Counted from the first letter of the stretch, positions 16,655-25,983 are shown. The stretch: DNA of 64,000 bases from Gemmatimonadota bacterium (GCA_016719105.1 JADKAQ010000017.1:160074-224073), one strand, 5' to 3'. The notes: a model not told the origin generated them from the letters alone. Numbers and translations are program-made.

Positions 16655-17868
16655 GCCTGGCCCTCCCGCGCCTGGTGCGGTGATTGCCCCTCGTGGCTCG
16701 CCGACCCGAGCACCTGCCCGGCGATGACCAGCTTCTGGATCTCGCTCGTCCCCTCGTAGATGCGCAGCGCGCGGATCTCGCGATACAGCGACTCCACGAC
16801 GTGGCCCGTGCGCACGCCCAGCCCCCCCAGCAGCTGCACGGCGCCGTCGATCACCTGCTGGGCGCTTTCGGTGGCGTGCAGCTTGGCCATTGCGGCCTCG
16901 CGCGTGATGCGCGTCCCACGCGTGTCCTTCGTCCACGCCGCGCGGTAGATGAGCAACGCGCTGGCATCGATCGCCAGCGCCATGTCGGCCAGGCGCGCCT
17001 GCACGAGCTGGAAGTCGCTGAGTGCCTGGCCAAAGGCGCGCCGCTGGCGTGTGTGGGCCACCGCCTCATCGAGCGCCCGCCGCGCGAAGCCGAGGGCCGC
17101 CGCACCCACCGTGGAGCGGAACACGTCGAGCGTGCCTAACGCAATGCGCAGCCCCTTGCCGGCCTCGCCGATGAGCGCGCTCGCGGGAAGGCGGCATCCG
17201 TCGAAGGTGATGCGGGCCAGCGGGTGAGGCGCGATCACGTCGATGTGCTCGGCGACCCGGAACCCCGGCGTGTCGGCCTCCACGACGAAGGCGGCGAACG
17301 AACGTTCGCCGCCTTCCGGGTAGCGCGCAAAGACCGTGTAGAAGTCGGCGATCCCCCCATTGGAGATCCACGTCTTCTCGCCGTCCAGTCGCCACCCGCC
17401 GTCGGACTCGCGTCGCGCCGTCGTCGTCATCGACACGACGTCGCTGCCGGCGTTAGGCTCGGAGAGGGCAAAGGCGGCGATCGCCTCGCCGCGGGCCACG
17501 CGCGGGAGGTAGTGCGCCTTGAGTGCCTCGCTCCCGTACAGCGAGATAGGGCCGCTCCCCAAGCCCTGCATGGCGAAGGCGAAGTCGGCCAGCCCGTTGT
17601 GGTAGGCCAGCGTCTCGCGGGCGAGGCAGAGGGTGCGCACATCCAGCACGTCGCGCGCGCCGCCAAACGGGGCCGGGACGACGTGCTGCAGCCACCCCGC
17701 CTGCCCGAAGCGCCGCGCCAGCGTCGCCGAGGCGACGTCGACCGTCTCGTGGGCGATGAGGTGTTCCCACGCCGTCACCTCCCGCGACGCCGCCAGCGCC
17801 AGGTCGCGTGCGAAGGTACGATGCGACTCGTCGAAGAACGGCCAGTCGAGGTACGTCGTGTCGCTCAT
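16651..17868 (-). CDS. Acyl-CoA dehydrogenase of the anthranilate operon
   Basis: 405 residues, the usual family length. FAD-dependent alpha,beta-oxidation of an acyl-CoA is expected. Motifs: AIAAFALSEPNAGSDVVSM (FAD contact), WISNGGIADFYTVFA, the helix RRAFGQALSDFQLVQARLADM, and the C-terminal LRIYEGTSEIQKLVIA, where the Glu of YEGT is the usual catalytic base. Starts MSDTTYLDW with ATG at 17866-17868. It lies 33 bases from the enoyl-CoA hydratase stop and overlaps the ligase start, so it is inside the operon and probably oxidises a ring or ring-opened CoA intermediate. Confidence 0.9.
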   Translation of the reverse strand: MSDTTYLDWPFFDESHRTFARDLALAASREVTAWEHLIAHETVDVASATLARRFGQAGWLQHVVPAPFGGARDVLDVRTLCLARETLAYHNGLADFAFAMQGLGSGPISLYGSEALKAHYLPRVARGEAIAAFALSEPNAGSDVVSMTTTARRESDGGWRLDGEKTWISNGGIADFYTVFARYPEGGERSFAAFVVEADTPGFRVAEHIDVIAPHPLARITFDGCRLPASALIGEAGKGLRIALGTLDVFRSTVGAAALGFARRALDEAVAHTRQRRAFGQALSDFQLVQARLADMALAIDASALLIYRAAWTKDTRGTRITREAAMAKLHATESAQQVIDGAVQLLGGLGVRTGHVVESLYREIRALRIYEGTSEIQKLVIAGQVLGSASHEGQSPHQAREGQA

Positions 17869-17901
17869 GGATTCGATGTCCTCAGTGCTGCGTGCGCCCC
17901 A

Positions 17902-18741
17902 TCAGTTCCCCTCGAAGCGCGGGACCTCGCGCTTCACGAAGGCCCGATAGGCACGCTCGAAGTCGTTGGTGGTCATGCACACCGCCTGCGCCTGCGCTTC
18001 GTGCTCGATGGCCGCGTCGATGGACATGGCCCATTCGGCGTGCAGGCACGCCTTGGTGACGCCGTGCGCCACCGTGGGCCCGTCGGCGATGGCGCGCGCC
18101 AGCGCCAGTGCCTCCAGCTGCAACGACTCGGGGGTGACGAGGCGGTTGAAGAAGCCCCAGCGCTCCCCCTCCTCGGCGCTCATGAAGCGCCCGGTGTACA
18201 GCAGCTCGGCGGCCCGCCCCTGCCCGATGATGCGCGGCAAGAGGGCACAGGCCCCCATGTCGGCGCCGCTGAGCCCCACGCGCACGAAGAGGAAGGCGGT
18301 GCGCGCCCGCGCGGTCGCCAGGCGCAGGTCGCTCGCCATCGCCAGGATTGCCCCGGCACCGGCGCACACGCCGTCCACCGCGGCGACGATGGGCTGCGGG
18401 CAGGCGCGCATCGCCGCCACCAATCCCCCGGTCATCCGCGTGAAGGCCAGCAGGTCGGCGGTGCGCCCGCCGTTCTTCGCCTCCACCAGGGGCCCGATGA
18501 TCTCGTGGACGTCGCCGCCCGAACAGAAGTTCTCGCCGGCACCGGTGATGATCACCACCTTCACGTCGACCGCATGCACCAGCGAGCGGAAGAACGACGT
18601 CAGCTCGGCGTACGACGCGAAGGTCAGCGGGTTCTTGCGCTCGGGACGGTCGAGCGTGACCGTCCCCACCCCGCCCTCCAGCGTCCAGCGGAAGTGGGCG
18701 GGCGAGTAATCGGCGAGGGCGAGGCGAGGGGCAGTGGACAT
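17902..18741 (-). CDS. Enoyl-CoA hydratase/isomerase of the anthranilate operon
   Basis: 279 residues of the crotonase family. The oxyanion hole segment GAGENFCSGGDVHEIIG (about residues 70-85) and the second loop AVDGVCAGAGAILAMASDLRLA (about 120-140) are intact. Crotonases hydrate enoyl-CoAs, and some family members cleave rings hydrolytically; either would fit the steps after ring reduction. ATG at 18739-18741 (MSTAPRLALADYSP) was chosen because the upstream in-frame extension runs into the preceding stop region. It lies 28 bases after the monooxygenase/reductase gene. Confidence 0.88.
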   Translation of the reverse strand: MSTAPRLALADYSPAHFRWTLEGGVGTVTLDRPERKNPLTFASYAELTSFFRSLVHAVDVKVVIITGAGENFCSGGDVHEIIGPLVEAKNGGRTADLLAFTRMTGGLVAAMRACPQPIVAAVDGVCAGAGAILAMASDLRLATARARTAFLFVRVGLSGADMGACALLPRIIGQGRAAELLYTGRFMSAEEGERWGFFNRLVTPESLQLEALALARAIADGPTVAHGVTKACLHAEWAMSIDAAIEHEAQAQAVCMTTNDFERAYRAFVKREVPRFEGN

Positions 18742-18769
18742 GGCGAGGGAAATGGGCGCGAGGAAGGTG

Positions 18770-21178
18770 TCACCGCGTCGCGCGGCCGTCCAGCGCACCC
18801 GGCCCGCCCGCAGGACCACGCAGCTGGCGCTCCAGCGGCTGCTGTCCGCTGCGATACATCGGCGGCCAGTGCTGTTCGCGATACCCTAACGAGGCGGCGG
18901 CGCGCAACGTCCAGTGCGGATCCGAAAGGTGCGGTCGCGCCAGTGCACAGAGGTCGGCGCGCCCGGCGGCGATGATCGAGTTGACCTGGTCGGGCTCCGT
19001 GATGTTCCCCACCGCGATCGTGCGCGCTCCCAACTCGTTGCGAATGCGGTCGCTGAACGGCGTCTGCCACATGCGCCCGTACACCGGCTTCTGGTCGGGC
19101 GACACCTGCCCGGTCGACACGTGGATGATGTCGGCGCCGGCGCCGATGAAGGCGCGGGCGATCTCCACCGACTCCTCTCCTGTCACGCCCCCCTCCACCC
19201 AGTCGGTCGCCGAGATGCGGACCGAGATGGGGCGATCCTGTGGCCACGCCTCGCGCACCGCGGCAAACACCTCCAGCGGAAAGCGCAGGCGATGCGCCAC
19301 CGACCCGCCGTATTCATCGGTGCGGCGGTTGGCCAGCGGCGACAGAAACGACGAGAGGAGGTAGCCGTGCGCGCAGTGCAGCTCCAGCATGTCGAAGTCG
19401 GCCTCGACGCTCAGGCGCGCCGCACGGGCGAAGTCGTGCACCACCTTGTCCATGTCGTCGCGCGTCATGGCGCGCGGTACCTGCATGGTGGGGCGATAGG
19501 CGATCGCCGACGGCGCGATGACCTCCCACGCGTCGCTCCCACCCAGCGGGAGGTCCCCGCCCTCGAGCCCGAGCTGCGTCGCCCCCTTGCGCCCCGAGTG
19601 GCCTAACTGCACGCAGATCTTCGCGCGCGACCACTGGTGCGCATAGTCGGTCACCCGGCGCCACGCCGCGACGTGCTGCGTGTCGTACATCCCCGTACAG
19701 CCGAGCGAGATGCGCCCTTCGGGGGAGACGCAGGTCATCTCGGTCATGACGAGCCCGGCCCCTCCCATCGCCCGCGCGCCGTAGTGCACGAGATGGAAGT
19801 CGTTCGGGACGCCGTCGGTGGCGCAGTACATGTCCATCGGCGAGACGACGACGCGATTGGCCACCGTCATCCCGCGCAGCCTGAACGGGGTGAACATCGG
19901 CGGGATCGTACGGTCATTGGGGGCGCCGTCCGGCGCGTCGGCCGTTGCCCCTCCTTGCAGCCGCTCCCTGGCCGCCGCCTCCCGCTCCGCGCGCGACGCG
20001 AACCATCGCTCCATACCGCCGAGGTAGTCGGCATCGCGCAGGCGCAGGTTCTCATGGCTCACTCGCTGGCTGCGCGTCAGGAGCGAATAGGCGAACTGCT
20101 CGGGCTCGAGCGTGATGTAGCGCTTCACGTGCTCGAACCACTCCATCGAGTTGCGCGCCGCGTTCTGGATGCGCAACACTTCGGTCACCCGTTGCGCCTG
20201 GTAGCGATCGACCGCCTGCGCCAACTGCGGCGACATGGCACCCCCGGCCGACAGGGAGTCGTCCGCTGCGCCGCACAATTCACGGGCGAGCGCGATCGCG
20301 TCTTCCATCGCCAGCTTGGTCCCGCTCCCGATGGAGAAGTGCGCGGTGTGCGCCGAGTCGCCGAGCAGGATGATGTTCTCGTGTCGCCAACGCTCGCACG
20401 TGACGCGCAGGAACGTCCCCCACGGATCACGCACGCGGTGGGGCGTGGCATTGAACTCCAGGCGGTGACCGTCCAACCAGGGCGCGAACATCTGCTCGCA
20501 CGCGGCGATGGTCTCGGCGGCGTTCATGGCATCGAAGCCGGCACCGCGCCACGAGGCATCATCACATTCGACGATGAAGGCCGACTGCCGCTCGTTGAAG
20601 CGGTAGGCGTGCACCTGGTACACGCCGGCTGGCGTCTCGACGAAGATGAAGCTGAAGGCGTCGAAGAGGCGCGTGGTGCCGAGCCAAATGTAGTGATTGC
20701 TGCGTACGTCGCCCTGGTAGCCGAAGGCGTCGGCATAGGTGCGGCGCACCAGGCTGTTCACCCCGTCGGCCGCGACGATGAGGTCGGCCCCCTGCGCCTG
20801 GAGCGCCGCGACGTCCGGGACCTCCTCGCGGAAGTGCAGCTGCACGCCTAACGCTTCGGCGCGCCGCTGCAGGATCTGGAGCAGCGACTTGCGGGCGATC
20901 CCGCTGAAGCCGTGCCCGCCCGAGGTGATCGTCCGCCCGCGCACGTGGATGTCGATGTCGTCCCAGTGCGCGAAGTTGTCGGTGATGGCCCGATAGGTCT
21001 CCTCGTCGGCCAGCCGGAAGTTCTCCAGCGTCTGGTCGGAGAAGACGACGCCCCAGCCGAAGGTGTCGTCCGGGGCGTTACGCTCATAGAGCGTCACCTC
21101 GTCGCCGGGGCGCCCCTGCTTGAGCAGGAGCGAGAAGTAGAGCCCTGCCGGGCCGCCGCCGAGTACCGAGACCTTCAT
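18770..21178 (-). CDS. 2-aminobenzoyl-CoA monooxygenase/reductase (bifunctional hydroxylase-OYE fusion)
   Basis: 802 residues with two fused flavoenzymes. Residues 1-390 form a class A flavin monooxygenase: N-terminal VLGGGPAGLYFSLLLKQG (FAD site) and GDSAHTAHFSIGSGTKLAMEDA (second FAD motif). From about residue 405 an Old Yellow Enzyme reductase domain follows: MFTPFRLRGMTVANRVVVSP, LHCAHGYLLSSFLSPLANRR and IAVGNITEPDQVNSIIAAGR. This fusion is known from aerobic anthranilate degradation in Azoarcus evansii, where it hydroxylates and then reduces 2-aminobenzoyl-CoA to 2-amino-5-oxocyclohex-1-enecarboxyl-CoA. It is often labelled salicylyl-CoA 5-hydroxylase in databases. ATG at 21176-21178 overlaps the stop of the acidic upstream gene. 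Confidence 0.9.
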   Translation of the reverse strand: MKVSVLGGGPAGLYFSLLLKQGRPGDEVTLYERNAPDDTFGWGVVFSDQTLENFRLADEETYRAITDNFAHWDDIDIHVRGRTITSGGHGFSGIARKSLLQILQRRAEALGVQLHFREEVPDVAALQAQGADLIVAADGVNSLVRRTYADAFGYQGDVRSNHYIWLGTTRLFDAFSFIFVETPAGVYQVHAYRFNERQSAFIVECDDASWRGAGFDAMNAAETIAACEQMFAPWLDGHRLEFNATPHRVRDPWGTFLRVTCERWRHENIILLGDSAHTAHFSIGSGTKLAMEDAIALARELCGAADDSLSAGGAMSPQLAQAVDRYQAQRVTEVLRIQNAARNSMEWFEHVKRYITLEPEQFAYSLLTRSQRVSHENLRLRDADYLGGMERWFASRAEREAAARERLQGGATADAPDGAPNDRTIPPMFTPFRLRGMTVANRVVVSPMDMYCATDGVPNDFHLVHYGARAMGGAGLVMTEMTCVSPEGRISLGCTGMYDTQHVAAWRRVTDYAHQWSRAKICVQLGHSGRKGATQLGLEGGDLPLGGSDAWEVIAPSAIAYRPTMQVPRAMTRDDMDKVVHDFARAARLSVEADFDMLELHCAHGYLLSSFLSPLANRRTDEYGGSVAHRLRFPLEVFAAVREAWPQDRPISVRISATDWVEGGVTGEESVEIARAFIGAGADIIHVSTGQVSPDQKPVYGRMWQTPFSDRIRNELGARTIAVGNITEPDQVNSIIAAGRADLCALARPHLSDPHWTLRAAASLGYREQHWPPMYRSGQQPLERQLRGPAGGPGALDGRATR

Positions 21179-21615
21179 GCCTGTTCCCCTTCGTCGTCGT
21201 CTTCATCGAGCAGCCCCCACGCCGCCAGCTCGGCGGCGAAGTCCTCGTTGAGCTGCAACGGGCGGAGGTAGTACCACCACTCGCGCCCCGGGTCCAGTCC
21301 GTCGTCTTCCTCAACGTCCTCGCCCCACAGGCACGCGCTGGGCGCCGACGCCGCATGCAGCCGCTGGTCGAGCGACGTCACGCGTGGTTGTAGCACCGCG
21401 CGCTCGTCCGGCGTGGCCACCGCGAGGGCGGCGGCGATCGCATCGCGCAGGTCCATGTCGTTCAGGAAGTCGTCGAGCCCGAAGGGGTACCCGCCCTCCA
21501 CGCTGGCCACGATCGCCTCCCACTTGTCCGCGACACCGGATAGCCCCTCACGTACCAATTCGTCGGGGCACCCTCGCTCGGCCAGCAGCTGTCGTACGGC
21601 GTCCTGTTCACTCAT
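21175..21615 (-). CDS. Acidic protein of unknown function, first gene of the anthranilate operon
   Basis: 146 residues, strongly acidic, with no signal or membrane segment. Recognisable phrases are GYPFGLDDFLNDMDLRDAI, GREWWYYLRPLQLNEDF and a terminal run LLDEDDDEGEQA. I do not recognise a family. Its stop overlaps the start of the monooxygenase/reductase by four bases (ATGA), which implies coupled translation and a possible accessory, chaperone or regulatory role for that enzyme. ATG at 21613-21615. Confidence 0.65.
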   Translation of the reverse strand: MSEQDAVRQLLAERGCPDELVREGLSGVADKWEAIVASVEGGYPFGLDDFLNDMDLRDAIAAALAVATPDERAVLQPRVTSLDQRLHAASAPSACLWGEDVEEDDGLDPGREWWYYLRPLQLNEDFAAELAAWGLLDEDDDEGEQA

Positions 21616-21732
21616 GGTCGTTCCTGGTGACGTTCACGCGGGGGGCGGCGGAAGGTGTGGCGGGATGCGTGGCGAGCCGTGCGGCGAGTGGCGTGGCGAA
21701 CGATCGGTCTCGAGATGTGGCGAAGGGCTGGC

Positions 21733-22311
21733 TCACGAGCCCCCTCGCCGGCGCCCCTGACGCCGGAAGTAGCGTTCCCCGTCGTTCGGCCTGAAGTAGG
21801 TACGGATGATCCCGTCCTCGTCGAAGGCGAGAAAGGCCCCGCTTGCACGATCGAAGCGTGCGATCGTTCCGTCGCCCCGGCGGAGCTCGAGGATGTCACC
21901 TCCCACTGGCGCGTCACGCAGCTGTTGCGCCTGGCGGAGATAGTCGGCGCGAGTGATCGCCCCGAACTCGCCGCCGTGCTTGTCGAAGTGGTCGTCGAGC
22001 CGTTGCCGCGACCGAAAGCCGATGGATTTGCCAAAGCCGGTCGCGCCACGCGCCGACGACGGCGGCGCGACCTCCGGAGCGGCCGGCGCCGTCCCTTGCT
22101 CGCGTGCGTTGGCCGACATGGCGCGCGCCGCCAGCGAGTCGTCGGCGGATGCAGCTGCAACGGCCGTGCCGGTTCGCTGTCTCCGGCTGTCCGCGTCACC
22201 GCCGTCCGCGCCGCACCCCGCCGCGACGAACACCGCCAGCCACACCAAAGCCAGCGCCCGCGCGCGCGTGGCGCGGACGAGCACGGCGATCGAACGGCTC
22301 ACGTGGGACAC
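21733..22311 (-). CDS. Lipoprotein with a BECR-nuclease-like toxin domain
   Basis: 192 residues from a GTG at 22309-22311. A hydrophobic leader (LALVWLAVFVAAGC) ends in a lipobox, so the mature protein is lipid-anchored. A Ser/Ala-rich linker leads to a C-terminal domain beginning GFRSRQRLDDHFDKHGGEFG and ending DEDGIIRTYFRPNDGERYF. That H-F-x-K-H-x-x-E-F-G start and G-x-I-R-T-Y-F-x-P finish is the layout of Barnase-EndoU-Colicin-RelE (BECR) ribonuclease-like domains found at the C-termini of polymorphic toxins. It follows the M61 peptidase by 7 bases. No immunity gene is recognised beside it. Assignment is from pattern only. Confidence 0.55.
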   Translation of the reverse strand: MSHVSRSIAVLVRATRARALALVWLAVFVAAGCGADGGDADSRRQRTGTAVAAASADDSLAARAMSANAREQGTAPAAPEVAPPSSARGATGFGKSIGFRSRQRLDDHFDKHGGEFGAITRADYLRQAQQLRDAPVGGDILELRRGDGTIARFDRASGAFLAFDEDGIIRTYFRPNDGERYFRRQGRRRGGS

Positions 22312-22318
22312 GGCGCGC

Positions 22319-24187
22319 TCACTTGCGCCCCAGCCATGACGCGCGGAACGCCCGAATCGCGTCGGTCACCGTCTCGCCCGCCGCCTCGAACGGGACGATC
22401 TCGATGCGCGGGCTCTCCGAGAGCGTCACCATCGCGTTGATCGTCTTCCCGCGCGACTCGAACACCAGCGGAAGCTGATCACCCGGCTTGTGCGCGGCCA
22501 GCACGGCGCCCCAGTCATCGGCGCTGGCGAGCGCCCGACCGTCGAGCGAGACCAGCCGATCATTGCGGTCGACGCCGGCCGCATACAACGGCGACCCGAT
22601 CGGCGTCACGCCTGTCACGGCGGCCTTGCCTGCCTCGTAGCGCAGCCCCACGTCGCCGATCCACGCGCGCCCGGCGCGCGACGGGCGCAGCACGAAGCCC
22701 CCCTGCCGCAACAGTTCCGCGTATGGCGCGGCTTCGCGCCCTTCGATGTAGCGGTTGAAGAAATCGGTGGCGAACGCGGCATCGCCGGTCACGCGCGCCA
22801 GCGCGGCGCGTGCGTCGGCGACGCTGTACGGCTTCACCGGGGCATAGTTCCGTTGCTGCACACCATGCCTCGACCACATCTCGCGCATGAAGTCGTCGAG
22901 CGACTTGCCGCGCGCACGCAACGTGAGGTCGAGCGCGAGCCCGATGGCCTGGCCAAAGGGGTAGTACGAGATGAAGGTGTTCCCCTTGTTCTGCGGGTCG
23001 ATGGAGACGGCGGCGTCGGTGAACGGCGCCTGCTGGCTCATCTCGACCGCCGAGAAGAAGCGGCGCCCCGGCGCGTGCATCACCAGGTTCACCGCCCCGG
23101 CCATGTCCTCCGCGAACTCGGCGTCGCTCTGCAGCTCGGCGCGCCGCATGGCCAGCGGGCCGTAGTAGCTGGTGAACCCTTCCGCCAGCCACAATTCGCC
23201 GGACATGTTCGCTTCCTCGAACGAGAACGGCTCGAGCGCCTTGGGACGGATGCGCTCCACGTTCCACGCATGGAAGAACTCGTGCGCCACCGTCCCGAGC
23301 AGGTCGGTCATGGAGCGGGCGAGTGATCCCGTGCTGGTGAGCGAGGTCGAGTTGCGATGCTCCATCCCATCGCCGGCCGCCCACGGGAGATAGTCGGCAA
23401 GGAAGGTGTAGGTCCCACCGTCGAACTCGGGGAGGGTGCCAAAGACCTTCGCCTCCTGCTCTACGATCTGCCGGGTCGCGTCAACAAAGCGCTGCGCCTC
23501 CTCGGCGGTGCCCAGGTGGTGCAGCGCGATGCGCAGCTTCTGTGACTTGCCATTGGTGGTCGCGTCCCACTCGTACCAGGACTGCGCGCCCAGGTGCGTG
23601 GGCGAGTCCATGAAGTACTGCAGGTGCGGGGCGGTGAAGGTCGAGGAGTCCTTCGTGGGGAAGAGCTGCGTCGCCACCGTCCACGAGGAATCGGGGCGAT
23701 GGAACGTCACGCGAATGGGACGCGACTCGAGCCCGCGCGCCCACGCGAAGGTCGCCGGGATGTTGAGGTGCGCCATGCTGCGATCGATCCCGGCGTAGGT
23801 GCCGTCGCCGCGGTCGCCGAACAGCGTATAGGTCACCTTCACGGTGCCGTCGTGTCCGCGCACATCCCACTGGTGCGGGTTGGGGCGCGTTACCGTGAGC
23901 GCGCGCCCCTTGGAGTCGACCGCCTTGAGGGCGTAGACGTTCTTCGCGAACTCGTGCAGGGCGTAGCGCCCGGGCGAGCTGCGGCTCATGCGGAGCTGCA
24001 GCGCCCCCGGCGGCACGGCGCGAAAGGTCACCGCGACCTCCGCCTCGTGGTGCGCGGCATTGGGAAAGGCGATGGCATACTCGACCGCTGCCCCGCGCGC
24101 GGCAGCGTTAGGCGCGCGCTGGGCCTGCGCGGCGAGCGAGTGGGGAAGGGCGACGACGGCGGCGAACGCGAGGGGCGACAGGCGCAT
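22319..24187 (-). CDS. Secreted M61 (glycyl aminopeptidase-like) metallopeptidase with PDZ domain
   Basis: 622 residues. A signal peptide (MRLSPLAFAAVVALPHSLAAQ) is followed by a beta-rich N-terminal domain. The catalytic domain has GMEHRNSTSL and the zinc motif VAHEFFHAWNVERIRP at about residue 300, with the third ligand Glu in ELWLAEGFTSYYG. A C-terminal PDZ-like domain (PIGSPLYAAGVDRNDRLVSLDG) closes the protein. It should cleave peptides in the periplasm. ATG at 24185-24187. It probably shares a transcript with the toxin-domain lipoprotein downstream. Confidence 0.9.
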   Translation of the reverse strand: MRLSPLAFAAVVALPHSLAAQAQRAPNAAARGAAVEYAIAFPNAAHHEAEVAVTFRAVPPGALQLRMSRSSPGRYALHEFAKNVYALKAVDSKGRALTVTRPNPHQWDVRGHDGTVKVTYTLFGDRGDGTYAGIDRSMAHLNIPATFAWARGLESRPIRVTFHRPDSSWTVATQLFPTKDSSTFTAPHLQYFMDSPTHLGAQSWYEWDATTNGKSQKLRIALHHLGTAEEAQRFVDATRQIVEQEAKVFGTLPEFDGGTYTFLADYLPWAAGDGMEHRNSTSLTSTGSLARSMTDLLGTVAHEFFHAWNVERIRPKALEPFSFEEANMSGELWLAEGFTSYYGPLAMRRAELQSDAEFAEDMAGAVNLVMHAPGRRFFSAVEMSQQAPFTDAAVSIDPQNKGNTFISYYPFGQAIGLALDLTLRARGKSLDDFMREMWSRHGVQQRNYAPVKPYSVADARAALARVTGDAAFATDFFNRYIEGREAAPYAELLRQGGFVLRPSRAGRAWIGDVGLRYEAGKAAVTGVTPIGSPLYAAGVDRNDRLVSLDGRALASADDWGAVLAAHKPGDQLPLVFESRGKTINAMVTLSESPRIEIVPFEAAGETVTDAIRAFRASWLGRK

Positions 24188-24319
24188 GGCGACGGGGAGC
24201 GATGGACGGGCCACGGACCCAACGCGGGACCCGGCGCAGGAGAATCTACGGCCCGGGCGAGGGGGGGCTACCGTCCAACGCCCCCCGTCGTGGTGCCCCC
24301 CCCCGCTCGCGCGCTGCCG

Positions 24320-25843
24320 CTACTTCTTCTTGGGCGCCTCGTACTTCGGCCGGCGTCCGCCCGTCCAGATCACCAGCGAACCGCACCCGTCCAGCGTCTG
24401 GAACTGCACCGGGACGCTCCCCCCGCGCGGGTAGACCTCCATGGCGCGGATCTCCTGCACGTTGACGAACGCGTCGATGTCGCCGTCCACGTTCATGACC
24501 TTCATCCCGTCGATGAAGACGGCGGGGTAGCAGAAGGCGCTGAAGCCCATGCCGCGCATCAGGATTCGGCTGCCGAACTGCCCGGGGATCACCTGCACCC
24601 CGGGAGTCATGCGCAGCAGGTCGGCCATGAAGAACGGGTTGCGCTTCTCGATGTCGTCCTCGTCCAGGAAGGTCCCGAAGCCGCGCTTGCGTCGCTCCTC
24701 GAAGTCGCGCATCTCGCGCGACGCAAAGACGCGCTTTGCCGTCACCTTCACTGTATCCAGGTACGTGCCGAACGACTCGAGACGCAGGTCCGTCACCGTT
24801 TCGTTCCCTTCCATGATGTCGATGGCGTGGCGCTGCGGGAGAAAGCCTAACGCGCGCGCCTCCATCGTGTACGTCCCGGCCGGGAGCTCCTGCATGCGGT
24901 ACGCCCCGGTGGAGGTCGTCGCCACCTCGACCCCGCTCCCCCAGAACGTGAGGCGCGCCCCCTCGAGCGGCTCTCCGTCTGGACGGCGCACGACGCCGCG
25001 CAGCACGCCGTTGCCACGAAGCACGGTGGTGGTGATGCCGGTCGAGTCGGCGGTGGAGTCACGCAGCGACACCGCACGCGACGGTCCCACGAAGAGGTCG
25101 CGCCGCAGGAGCCCCGTCGACGGCACCTCCAACTCGGCGAATCCGCTCGAGTCGGTCGCGTTCCAGGCGTGCAGCATCACCGTCCCGCCCATGGGGACGC
25201 CGCAGATTGCCACACCGCCCACCTCGCTCGTTTCCCCCTGCACCGACGGCGTGACGCGCTGGATCCCCTCACCACCGATCGTGATCTCCGACCATTGCAC
25301 CTTGACCGTCGACTTCGGGCGCGTCAGCCCATCGACCGCCGAACGCACGAAGCCGACAAAGACGCCGAGCGAGTCGCTGATGGCCCTGGGGCCGCAGAGC
25401 GCGGTGCGCAACGTGAAGGCCGAGGGCACCGCCAGCGGGGCGCGCAGGTCGCCGCTCGTGCGCACGTCCACGCGCACCAGTGGCGGGGTGATCCCTAACG
25501 AGTCGATCAGCGCGTGGTAGAAGCCCAGCAGGTAGGTCCCGGCCTGCACGGAATCGAACGCGAAGGCCCCGTTCTCCCCCGTTTCCACCGACCGCGCCTG
25601 TGTTGCCTCGCGTGCCGACACGAGCTGCACCACCGCCCGGGCCAGCGGGCGCATGGCGAGCGAATCGAAGACGACGCCCGAAAGGCGCGCGCGCACGGAG
25701 GGGGACTCCTGCGCCGCGAGCCCCCCCGGAGCGAACCCCAGCGCGATCGCCAGCGCCAACGCCGCCCCCACGCGTTGCGCCTGACGCCGCCTCGTACACC
25801 GCGCGCGTGGCACCCTCCGCTCCAATCTTGCCCAGTGCATCAT
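24320..25843 (-). CDS. Secreted carboxypeptidase-regulatory-like/TonB-plug protein without barrel (copy A)
   Basis: 507 residues. After a basic N-terminus and signal segment (VGAALALAIALGFAPGGLAAQ) come a carboxypeptidase-regulatory-like beta-sandwich (ARLSGVVFDSLAMRPLARAVV), a second such domain (GVLRGVVRRPDGEPLEGARL), and a TonB plug-like domain (FMADLLRMTPGVQVIPGQFG and MRGMGFSAFCYPAVFIDGMK). The protein then ends with VIWTGGRRPKYEAPKKK where a receptor would begin its barrel. It is therefore a free plug module in the periplasm. ATG at 25841-25843. Paralogous to the next gene upstream. Confidence 0.75.
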   Translation of the reverse strand: MMHWARLERRVPRARCTRRRQAQRVGAALALAIALGFAPGGLAAQESPSVRARLSGVVFDSLAMRPLARAVVQLVSAREATQARSVETGENGAFAFDSVQAGTYLLGFYHALIDSLGITPPLVRVDVRTSGDLRAPLAVPSAFTLRTALCGPRAISDSLGVFVGFVRSAVDGLTRPKSTVKVQWSEITIGGEGIQRVTPSVQGETSEVGGVAICGVPMGGTVMLHAWNATDSSGFAELEVPSTGLLRRDLFVGPSRAVSLRDSTADSTGITTTVLRGNGVLRGVVRRPDGEPLEGARLTFWGSGVEVATTSTGAYRMQELPAGTYTMEARALGFLPQRHAIDIMEGNETVTDLRLESFGTYLDTVKVTAKRVFASREMRDFEERRKRGFGTFLDEDDIEKRNPFFMADLLRMTPGVQVIPGQFGSRILMRGMGFSAFCYPAVFIDGMKVMNVDGDIDAFVNVQEIRAMEVYPRGGSVPVQFQTLDGCGSLVIWTGGRRPKYEAPKKK

Positions 25844-25983
25844 CGCCCGTCTCCTCTGCGGTGTCCCACGCGTCGCGCCCCCGATAGCGACTGATACCTC
25901 CACGATGCCCGAACGGTACCACCGGCGCGAGCGGAGTTCGGCGTCGCGCCGCGCCGGCCGACGAACCCCGGTCGACGTCACCC

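Noticed and set aside
15002..16759. Plus-strand open frame of 585 codons
   Set aside because: Antisense to the 2-aminobenzoate-CoA ligase, which has complete ANL motifs.
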